The translations under genes and the position numbers were made by a program. A stretch of DNA of 42,198 nt from Gemmatimonadota bacterium (GTDB taxonomy: Bacteria; Gemmatimonadota; Gemmatimonadetes; Gemmatimonadales; Gemmatimonadaceae), in NCBI GenBank assembly GCA_947463135.1, contig CANHTA010000008.1, positions 1 to 42,198 on the forward strand. The letters are read 5' to 3'. Positions 36,023 through 42,198 of the stretch are shown one piece after another (position 1 is the first letter of the stretch; each line of letters begins with the position of its first letter). The notes below the pieces were generated by a model that saw nothing but the letters and a program-made list of their open reading frames with translations, did no database searches and had not been told where the DNA came from.

Positions 36023-37050
36023 GGCCCCCGCACCTCGGGCGGCAACGCATCAAGCAACGTCTTGAGGTCAGCGGCCTTTTCACGCGTGGTCACCATCACC
36101 AACCCCTCGCGCGCGACCACCACCAGGTCGTCTACGCCGTAGAGCACCACGCGGGTGCCGTCGGCATGCACCACGTTCCCTGAAGCCTGCAGTGCGAACG
36201 TGGGGCCAAGCATGGCGTTGTTCTGGGCATCACGCTCGCGCACACGGTGCAGCGCGGCCCACGTGCCCACGTCATCCCACCCGAACTGGCCAGGTAGCAC
36301 CAGCACCCGGTGACTGCGCTCCAACACCCCCACGTCAATCGCCACCGACGTCACGTTCGCAAAAAACGCGGTCAGATCATCGCCCGACGCTGCCAGCGCT
36401 GGCTGTACTTCAGGTGTGTGGGCACGGATTTCGCCGAGGAGATCCCCCACGCACCATGCGAAGATCCCCGAATTCCACAAAAACCCGTCGGCCACCATCT
36501 GCGCCGCACGCTCGCGGTTCGGCTTCTCGATAAAGCGCGCCACCCGCCGCACCCCATCGCCCACCGCGTCGCCAGGCTGGATGTAGCCGAACCCTGTGTC
36601 CGGGCGCGAGGGCACGATGCCCACGGTGACCAGCGCCCGTTCCGTACGGGCCACGCGCGCGGCGTTGGCCAACGTCGCCCGGTAGGCGGCGACATCGCCA
36701 ATCGCCCAGTCGGCGTGGACGCACACCATCACCGCGTCGTCGCCAGCACGTTTCGCAATGACCTGCGCTGCCCACGCCAGCGCGGCACAGGTGCCGGCCG
36801 GCCGTGGCTCCGCAATCACATTCTCCGGGGGTAAGTCGGGCTCCATGGCCAACACCGCATCGCGCAGCGACGCGTTCGTCAGCACCAGCGTCTGCGACAG
36901 GGGCGCCAACGGACGCATGCGGTGGAGCGTGTCCTGCAACATCGGGGCATCACTGATCAGCGGGAGGAGCTGCTTGGGACGCTCCGGTGTCGAGAGCGGC
37001 CAGAAGCGTGACCCCACGCCGCCGGCTAGAACTACATTCCACACAGTCAT
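36019..37050 (-). CDS. manC: Mannose-1-phosphate guanylyltransferase
   Basis: Makes GDP-mannose from mannose-1-phosphate and GTP for polysaccharides or glycans. The pyrophosphorylase motif LAGGVGSRFWPLS followed by PKQLL (8-29), the FIEKP motif near 173 and FGWDDVGTW near 256 are specific to the ManC/CpsB group. 343 residues, so it lacks the C-terminal isomerase domain of bifunctional enzymes. ATG 37050 overlaps the response-regulator stop by one base (TGATG); the in-frame TTG before it is less likely. Confidence 0.93.
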   Translation of the reverse strand: MTVWNVVLAGGVGSRFWPLSTPERPKQLLPLISDAPMLQDTLHRMRPLAPLSQTLVLTNASLRDAVLAMEPDLPPENVIAEPRPAGTCAALAWAAQVIAKRAGDDAVMVCVHADWAIGDVAAYRATLANAARVARTERALVTVGIVPSRPDTGFGYIQPGDAVGDGVRRVARFIEKPNRERAAQMVADGFLWNSGIFAWCVGDLLGEIRAHTPEVQPALAASGDDLTAFFANVTSVAIDVGVLERSHRVLVLPGQFGWDDVGTWAALHRVRERDAQNNAMLGPTFALQASGNVVHADGTRVVLYGVDDLVVVAREGLVMVTTREKAADLKTLLDALPPEVRGP

Positions 37051-37511
37051 CAAACGTCCTCTTGCGCCGGTACTCCCGGCACCGTGTCGGTGTACGTGCG
37101 AACCCGCTCCAGCAGGCGACGCGGGCTGAACGGCTTGGTCATGATCTCGGATACCCCGAGGGCGTCGACCTCATGCAATTGTGCGTCCTCCCCGGCGGCC
37201 GTGAGCACGATGCAGGGCAGGGCATGCCACCGTGGGTCGCGGCGCAGCTGTTTCAGGATCTCGGTGCCGGACATGCCCGGCAGCATCAGATCCAGCACCA
37301 GCAGGGCAATCGAGGGCGACGCAGCCAGGTGCGCGAAGGCCTCCGTGTCTCGCTCGGCCAGCAGCACGTGGTAACCGGCCTGCTCCAATCGCATCCGGAT
37401 GATCCGTCCGATGTGCGGCTCGTCGTCCACCACCAACACCGTCTTGCCAGCGTCAGGCGCCGTTACCGCGGGCGCCAGATGCGGAGGCGACGAGGGCACC
37501 GTGATGGGCAC
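37050..37511 (-). CDS. Single-domain response regulator (CheY-like)
   Basis: 153 residues: a 22-residue proline-rich leader, then one receiver domain and no output domain. Key residues are intact: acidic pair D29/D30, phospho-acceptor D74 in LVLDLMLPG, T104 and K126 in TKPFS. Short extra tail of about 15 residues. GTG start 14 nt after the roadblock gene. Stand-alone receivers act by protein contact; the partner kinase could be the histidine kinase at 39938 or one elsewhere. No further evidence. Confidence 0.9.
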   Translation of the reverse strand: MPITVPSSPPHLAPAVTAPDAGKTVLVVDDEPHIGRIIRMRLEQAGYHVLLAERDTEAFAHLAASPSIALLVLDLMLPGMSGTEILKQLRRDPRWHALPCIVLTAAGEDAQLHEVDALGVSEIMTKPFSPRRLLERVRTYTDTVPGVPAQEDV

Positions 37512-37525
37512 CGACGGGTTCGTGC

Positions 37526-37879
37526 TCAGACGAGCGCCGCGATCTGCGCCCGGAATCGACGGAGATCGTACACGAGCTCGGCCAGGTCGCCGTCCGGGCG
37601 TAGCACGACCAGCAGGAACGCGTGCGGCGAAACGGCGGTAATCACGAGGGTGCCCGCGCTGTACTCCTGGACCATCAGCGCGAACTCTCCACGACTGGCC
37701 GCCGTCCCCATCTCAATGGCCGCCTGTACCAGCGACGGCACATGTGCCGCCAGGCTGTCGGGGTCGAGCACGGGATCGGTAGCGCCGTCAATCAAGAGCC
37801 CATCGCGCCCCAGAATGAGGGCGGCATCAACCCCATTCCGGCGGCGTATGGCACTGACGAGGTCACGTATGGTCGGCAT
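37526..37879 (-). CDS. Roadblock/LC7 domain protein
   Basis: 117 residues from ATG 37879 (M-P-T-I-R-D-L-V). The fold pattern of MglB-type roadblock proteins is clear: helix, GVDAALILGRDGLLIDGA strand-turn-strand, helix, then two strands (FALMVQEYSAGTLVITAV, AFLLVVLRPDG). Such proteins regulate small Ras-like GTPases (MglA), but no GTPase gene is nearby. A longer form from GTG 37966 is possible: a strong AAGGAGG (minus strand, 37987-37981) lies 14 nt before it. First gene of the minus-strand run. Confidence 0.82.
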   Translation of the reverse strand: MPTIRDLVSAIRRRNGVDAALILGRDGLLIDGATDPVLDPDSLAAHVPSLVQAAIEMGTAASRGEFALMVQEYSAGTLVITAVSPHAFLLVVLRPDGDLAELVYDLRRFRAQIAALV

Positions 37880-37954
37880 GGCGGAACGCTGCTTGCCGAG
37901 CGGGGTGAAGTCAAGCGACGTGGCCCCGAACTGCATCCGCGGGCCGGTATGCGC

Positions 37955-37983
37955 TTGCCCAGACACGGGTTGAGCGGTAACCT
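37955..37983 (+). promoter_or_regulatory. Candidate promoter of the lipoprotein-serS-kinase-helicase run
   Basis: TTGCCC (37955-37960), 17 bp, TAACCT (37978-37983), giving a start near 37990 and a leader of about 23 nt before ATG 38013. It overlaps the leader of the divergent roadblock gene, so the two transcripts may interfere. Confidence 0.4.
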
Positions 37984-38012
37984 CCTTCCACGTATTGCCT
38001 TCGCTTCCGACC

Positions 38013-38639
38013 ATGGGAGTTACCCTGCACGCACGTCTCCTCGGCGCGCCTCGAGTCGCTCGGCGCGCCCTGTCGTTTTCTGCCCTGATCGTCATGGCGG
38101 TTGCTGGTACCGCCTGCGGCGATACCAACAGCATGCTGATGCCGGCGTCGTCTGAGAACACCGCGCGCAATCACAGCGTGTTCGCGCTCTCAGGCACGTC
38201 CGCATCGCTTCCGGCCGCCTACCAGTTCACCTCCGAGCGTCTTGCTCGGCCACAGCTCCTGCTCAACGGCGGCGTCAATATTGACGTGGCGTTCGACCTC
38301 ACCCCCGACAACAAGGTCAAGCTCCTGCCGGTCCGCTTGGTGGTCCCCCTGCCACCGGCTGGAGTCACCAGTGTGGGGATGCTCAAGTCCACCAGCGCGT
38401 ACAGCGCCCTCGCCCGTGCGCCCGATCGGGGATACATCATCGATTCCGCACTCGTTGTGGGGATCGGTGAAACCGTCGTGCTGCAATTGCCGGGCTCCGG
38501 CTGCATTTACGGTGAGCCGTATTACGCCAAAATGGTCGTAGACAGCATCATCGCCGCAGAGCGTCGTATCGTGTTCGGCTCGTTGGTCAACCGCAATTGC
38601 GGCTTCCGCGCGCTCACTGTTGGTATCCCGAAGAACTGA
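38013..38639 (+). CDS. Putative lipoprotein of unknown function
   Basis: 208 residues, not recognised. A basic start (R-V-A-R-R) and hydrophobic core (19-33) lead to A-G-T-A-C35-G, a relaxed lipobox, so export and lipid attachment are likely but not certain. The rest is beta-rich and without membrane segments, with two further cysteines (in GSGCIYGE and NRNCGF) that could pair. ATG 38013 is chosen over a TTG at 37995. 8 nt to serS, which suggests cotranscription. Confidence 0.68.
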   Translation: MGVTLHARLLGAPRVARRALSFSALIVMAVAGTACGDTNSMLMPASSENTARNHSVFALSGTSASLPAAYQFTSERLARPQLLLNGGVNIDVAFDLTPDNKVKLLPVRLVVPLPPAGVTSVGMLKSTSAYSALARAPDRGYIIDSALVVGIGETVVLQLPGSGCIYGEPYYAKMVVDSIIAAERRIVFGSLVNRNCGFRALTVGIPKN

Positions 38640-38647
38640 TTTTTCGT

Positions 38648-39925
38648 ATGCACGATATCCGGTTGTTGCGCGACCAGCTCGAGCATCTGCGCGACGGCAT
38701 GCGCCGTCGCGGCAAGCTCGCTGAACTCGGGCCCATGCTCGACCGCGCCGAGACGCTCGAGCGAGAGCGCCGCGCCGCGATCACCGAGCTCGAGGCCCAG
38801 CAGGCGCGTCGGAACAAGGTGACCGCGGAGGTCGGACAGCGTCGCAAGGCGGGCGAAGACGCCACCGAACTCATGGCGGAAGGACGGGCTATCGGCGAGC
38901 AGATCGCAACGCTCGAGCAGCGTCGCGCCGAAACCGAGGCCGCCGTGTCGGTCATGCTCTACGAGCTGCCGAACATCACGCTGCCGGACGTCCCCGAGGG
39001 CGATGAGACGGCCAATACGGTCGTGCGCAGCTGGGGCACCCCACGCACCCCCGATGCGTCCATCGTGCCGCACTGGGACAAGGGCGAAGCGTTCGGGATG
39101 ATCGACCTCGCGCGTGGCGCCAAGATCAGTGGCTCGGGTTTCATCGTGTATCGCGGCCGTGGCGCGCGTCTCGTGCGTGCCCTGATGAACATGATGCTCG
39201 ACATTCACACCGACGAACACGGCTACGAGGAAACGTGGGTCCCCCTCGTCGTGAACCGCGCGTCCATGACCGGCACCGGCAACTTTCCGAAGTTCGAGGA
39301 AGATGCCTACGCCGTTACCGAAGACGAGCTGTTCCTCATCCCGACCGCCGAAGTCCCGGTTACCAATCTCTATCGCGACGAGATCCTCGACGCGACTGAG
39401 TTGCCGAAGCGCTTCTGTGCCTTCAGCGCCTGCTTCCGTCGTGAGGCGGGGGCGGCCGGCAAGGACACGCGCGGGCTGCTGCGCGTGCACGAATTCGACA
39501 AAGTCGAGTTGGTGCGCTACGCCCATCCCGACACCTCGCTCGAAGAGCTGGAGCTGCTCACTGGCCAGGCTGAAACCATCCTGCAGCGCCTCGAGCTGCC
39601 GTATCGGGTAGTCCTGCTGGCGGCCGGCGATACGGGCTTTTCGAGTGCCAAGACCTATGACCTCGAAGTCTTTGCGCCTGGCGTCGGCAAGTGGCTCGAG
39701 GTCTCCAGCTGCAGCCTCTTCACGGACTTCCAGGCGCGTCGCGCGAACATTCGCTTTCGCCCCGCGCCGGGCGAGAAACCGAAGCTCGTCCATACGCTCA
39801 ACGGATCGGCGCTCGCGTTCTCCCGCGTGATTGCCAGTCTGCTCGAACATCACCAGCAGCCCGACGGCTCGGTCCGTATTCCCGAGGCACTGCAACCGTA
39901 CCTCGGTCGCGCTGAACTGCGGTAA
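38648..39925 (+). CDS. serS: Seryl-tRNA synthetase
   Basis: Class II synthetase that charges serine tRNAs, recognising the long variable arm seen in both tRNA-Ser genes of this window. The N-terminal helical arm (about 28-100) is followed by the catalytic core with TAEVPVT, motif 2 FRREAGAAGKDTRGL and motif 3 NGSALAFSRVIASLLE. 425 residues, normal. ATG 38648 (M-H-D-I-R-L-L) is the usual family start; the open frame to the left lies inside the lipoprotein gene. No leader for T-box control. Confidence 0.97.
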   Translation: MHDIRLLRDQLEHLRDGMRRRGKLAELGPMLDRAETLERERRAAITELEAQQARRNKVTAEVGQRRKAGEDATELMAEGRAIGEQIATLEQRRAETEAAVSVMLYELPNITLPDVPEGDETANTVVRSWGTPRTPDASIVPHWDKGEAFGMIDLARGAKISGSGFIVYRGRGARLVRALMNMMLDIHTDEHGYEETWVPLVVNRASMTGTGNFPKFEEDAYAVTEDELFLIPTAEVPVTNLYRDEILDATELPKRFCAFSACFRREAGAAGKDTRGLLRVHEFDKVELVRYAHPDTSLEELELLTGQAETILQRLELPYRVVLLAAGDTGFSSAKTYDLEVFAPGVGKWLEVSSCSLFTDFQARRANIRFRPAPGEKPKLVHTLNGSALAFSRVIASLLEHHQQPDGSVRIPEALQPYLGRAELR

Positions 39926-39937
39926 GCGTCGCCAACC

Positions 39938-41089
39938 ATGCGTCGTCGCCGCTGGCCTGTGGTTGTGATGGTGGTCGGCGTGCTGGGGCTGCTCATCTGG
40001 TACGTCGTCTACACGCAGCAGGTGGTGCGTGAGCTTCGCGTTGCCGCCGCCGGACAGGGGCAGATGTACTCCCGGATCTTTCGGGCGCTGCAGGACACCA
40101 GTGCGGCCCACGATCCAACCGTTACGCTGCTTGAGCTCGCACGCCAGATTCGCGAGTCGGGGTTGCCGCTGGTGATCACCGATCCCGATGGGCGCGTGTC
40201 GGCTGTCGCCAATTTGCCATTCAGCGAACCCCTCGACGGCGAGCGTACGCAGGCGTTTGTGCGCGAGCTTGATCAGCAGAATGCCCCCATCCTCCAGCCC
40301 GGGGTGGGTGGCGTGCACTACGGCGACAGCCCGATCGTGCGCGGCCTGCAGATCATTCCCGTGCTGCAGGCGATCGGCATCGGCTTACTCGTCGCCTTCG
40401 GCATCTATGCGCTCGTCGAACGAGGGCGGGCCGATCGCGAGAAGGTCTGGGCCGGCATGGCACGCGAGGCGGCGCATCAGCTCGGAACGCCGCTCTCGGC
40501 TATGGCCGGATGGATCGAACTCTTGCGCGACATGGTCACGACGGCCGGTGCAACCCGTGCCGTCGACGCGATGGAGCAGGATCTACAACGGTTGGAGCGG
40601 GTGTCGCATCGCTTCGAGCGGATCGGTCGTCCGCCGCGCGACGAACAGGTCGATTGCGCGGCCCTCGTCGATCGACTGGCATCGTACTTTGCCGCTCGTG
40701 CGCCCACCCTCGCGCGCACCGTCCGCATTCGCAGCGAGCACCCCGGGGGTCCGCTGACGACCCGTGGCGACAAGGTGCTGCTGGAATGGGTCTTGGAAGT
40801 GCTGATCAAGAATGCGATGGACGCCCTCGCGGGTCGCGACGGCGAGGTGGTGGTGTCGGCGGTCCCGCTTCCTGAAGGCGGTGTGCGCATTCGCGTGCAG
40901 GACGACGGACCCGGCATTCCCCGTAAGTTGCGCAAGCGCATTTTTGACGCCGGCTTCACCACCAAAGATCGCGGATGGGGCATCGGGCTGTCGCTCGCGC
41001 GGCGCATCGTGCAGGAGAATCACGAGGGGACGCTGGTCCTTACCGACACCGACCGCGGAGCGGCGTTCGACGTTATCTTGAACGGATGA
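39938..41089 (+). CDS. Membrane sensor histidine kinase
   Basis: 383 residues with membrane helices at 7-26 and about 138-161 enclosing a small periplasmic sensor, which includes a PAS/Cache-like phrase LPLVITDPDGRVSAV (76-90). The dimerisation box holds H180 in EAAHQLGTPLSAMAGW. ATPase boxes are KNAMDA, DDGPGIP and DRGWGIGLSLARRIV. All catalytic motifs are intact. The H-Q-L-G-T-P-L form, rather than H-E-L-x-x-P, is a known subgroup. No response regulator is directly adjacent; the nearest is at 37050 on the other strand. ATGA overlap with the helicase gene. Confidence 0.92.
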   Translation: MRRRRWPVVVMVVGVLGLLIWYVVYTQQVVRELRVAAAGQGQMYSRIFRALQDTSAAHDPTVTLLELARQIRESGLPLVITDPDGRVSAVANLPFSEPLDGERTQAFVRELDQQNAPILQPGVGGVHYGDSPIVRGLQIIPVLQAIGIGLLVAFGIYALVERGRADREKVWAGMAREAAHQLGTPLSAMAGWIELLRDMVTTAGATRAVDAMEQDLQRLERVSHRFERIGRPPRDEQVDCAALVDRLASYFAARAPTLARTVRIRSEHPGGPLTTRGDKVLLEWVLEVLIKNAMDALAGRDGEVVVSAVPLPEGGVRIRVQDDGPGIPRKLRKRIFDAGFTTKDRGWGIGLSLARRIVQENHEGTLVLTDTDRGAAFDVILNG

Positions 41090-42198
41090 CGATGACGGGT
41101 TGGTCCGGTTCCCTGTTTGACGCGGTGCCTGCGGCGCCCGCGCTCGATCTCGAAGCACTCACGCGGGGCCTGAATCCGGGCCAGCGCGAGGCCGTATTCC
41201 ATGACGATGGCCCGGCGCTCGTGCTCGCCGGTGCGGGCTCAGGCAAAACCAGAGTCCTGACCACGCGCATCGCCCGGCTCATCGGTGATCGCGGCGTGGC
41301 GCCCCACGAGATCTTGTCGGTCACGTTCACCAACAAGGCGGCCGGCGAGATGCGGGCGCGCATCGCCAAGTTCCTCGGTCACGAACCGAAGGGCATGTGG
41401 TGCGGCACCTTCCACGCCCTGGGCGCGCGCATGCTGCGCGGCGTCGCGCCCATTGTGGGACGCGAACAGAACTTCACGATCTACGACGAAGACGACACCA
41501 TCGGTGCCGTCAAGCGCGTCATGGAGCGTCGCAAGCTCAGCCCCACGCAGTTCGCGCCGAAGGCGATCCTGAGCGCGATCTCCAGCGCCAAGAATGCGCT
41601 CGTGTCGCCCAGCGAATATGCCCGCACCGCCCGCGACACCTTCACCACCGCCGTCGCCGGCGTGTACACTGATCTCGAGCACGCGCTGCAGCAGGCCAAT
41701 GCCGTCACCTTCGACGATCTGCTCGTACTCCCTGTCCGTGCGCTCGAGCAGGACGAGGCGTTGCGGGCGCACTACCAGCGTCGCTTCAAATATGTGCTGG
41801 TAGACGAATATCAGGACACCAACGCCGCGCAGTTCCGTTTCGTGCAGCTCATGGGCGGAGGCTATCGCAACGTGATGGTGGTCGGCGACGACGACCAGTC
41901 CATTTACGGGTGGCGCGGTGCCGATATCCGGAACATCCTCGACTTCGAGCGTGCCTTCCCCGGGGCGCGCGTTGTACGTCTGGAGGAGAATTACCGCTCG
42001 ACGCCCAATATCCTCGCGCTCGCCAACGCCGTGATCGCCGAGAACACCGAGCGGCGCGGTAAGACGCTGCGGGCCACACGCCCGGCCGGTGAGACGGTCA
42101 CATTGGTTGAGACCCTCGACGAGCGCGACGAAGCCGACTTCATCGCCGACACGATCACCGCGCGCATGTCGCGATCCGATCTCGCGCGGCGCGATTGC
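41086..42198 (+). CDS. UvrD/PcrA/Rep family DNA helicase (3' partial)
   Basis: Superfamily 1A helicase for repair and removal of bound proteins from DNA. The window holds the first 371 codons. Q motif L29-N-P-G-Q33, Walker A AGAGSGKT (48-55), motif Ia TFTNKAAGEM, Walker B D240-E-Y-Q-D-T and motif III GDDDQSIYGWRG (267-278) are all in order. About 750 residues are expected in full. Start ATG 41086 (ATGA on the kinase stop); ATG 41092 is an alternative. PcrA and UvrD cannot be told apart here. The frame is open to the last base. Confidence 0.95.
   Translation, partial: MTMTGWSGSLFDAVPAAPALDLEALTRGLNPGQREAVFHDDGPALVLAGAGSGKTRVLTTRIARLIGDRGVAPHEILSVTFTNKAAGEMRARIAKFLGHEPKGMWCGTFHALGARMLRGVAPIVGREQNFTIYDEDDTIGAVKRVMERRKLSPTQFAPKAILSAISSAKNALVSPSEYARTARDTFTTAVAGVYTDLEHALQQANAVTFDDLLVLPVRALEQDEALRAHYQRRFKYVLVDEYQDTNAAQFRFVQLMGGGYRNVMVVGDDDQSIYGWRGADIRNILDFERAFPGARVVRLEENYRSTPNILALANAVIAENTERRGKTLRATRPAGETVTLVETLDERDEADFIADTITARMSRSDLARRDC

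Noticed and set aside
38522..40318. A 598-codon open frame on the minus strand
   Set aside because: It lies opposite serS and the histidine kinase, whose motifs are complete. Long antisense frames are expected at this GC content.

Overview
The window is a 42.2 kb piece of GC-rich bacterial chromosome. About 95% of it is coding. Genes are tightly packed, many start with GTG and many overlap by exactly 4 nt. I see no insertion sequence, prophage, integrase or CRISPR array. The gene set fits a Gram-negative-type (diderm) aerobe: a MoxR/Bat aerotolerance operon, GroESL under a CIRCE operator, bacillithiol synthesis (BshA), PyrR with PyrB/PyrC, and a GlmU-like protein of the type best known from Bacteroidetes. 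I lean towards Gemmatimonadota, but this is inferred from gene content and base composition and is not proven by any marker here.

Layout. 1-3.1 kb: clpB (its start codon lies just left of the window) coupled to tadA. 3.1-3.6 kb: two serine tRNA genes (anticodons CGA and GGA) with a good promoter. 3.6-5.5 kb (minus): a membrane nucleotide-sugar dehydratase of the CapD/FlaA1 type. 5.8-9.6 kb: the least explained stretch, holding a small secreted Ig-like protein, two tandem paralogous ATP-grasp ligases, a strong G-quadruplex motif with dyads behind them, and an orphan 159-residue protein. 9.7-14.3 kb: pyrR-pyrB-pyrC, a class II aldolase-like protein and a coiled-coil/zinc-ribbon protein. 14.4 kb (minus): rpsT. 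14.8-18 kb: M50 protease, scpA, scpB and an RsuA/RluB-type pseudouridine synthase behind a clear promoter.

18.1-31.6 kb: eleven genes in one direction with almost no gaps: moxR, a DUF58 protein fused to a BatD-like membrane domain, batA, a batB-batC fusion, batD, batE, mutL, miaA, bshA, uppP and birA. Both fusions keep what looks like a signal peptide at the junction. 31.6-33.9 kb: groES-groEL with promoter, perfect CIRCE and a second unexplained dyad upstream. 33.9-37.9 kb (minus): roadblock/LC7 protein, response regulator, mannose-1-phosphate guanylyltransferase, GlmU-like protein and a WalJ/YycJ-like metallo-hydrolase. 38.0-42.2 kb: lipoprotein, serS, a membrane histidine kinase and the first 371 codons of a UvrD/PcrA helicase.

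All three convergent junctions carry one long perfect hairpin flanked by A and T runs, which suits terminators working in both directions. Three of the four predicted promoters on the plus strand fit TTGAN(A/C/G) or similar, 17 bp, then TAxCTx/TACCTT. The candidates most worth following are the ATP-grasp pair with its G-quadruplex, the fused Bat operon, and the second dyad in front of groESL.
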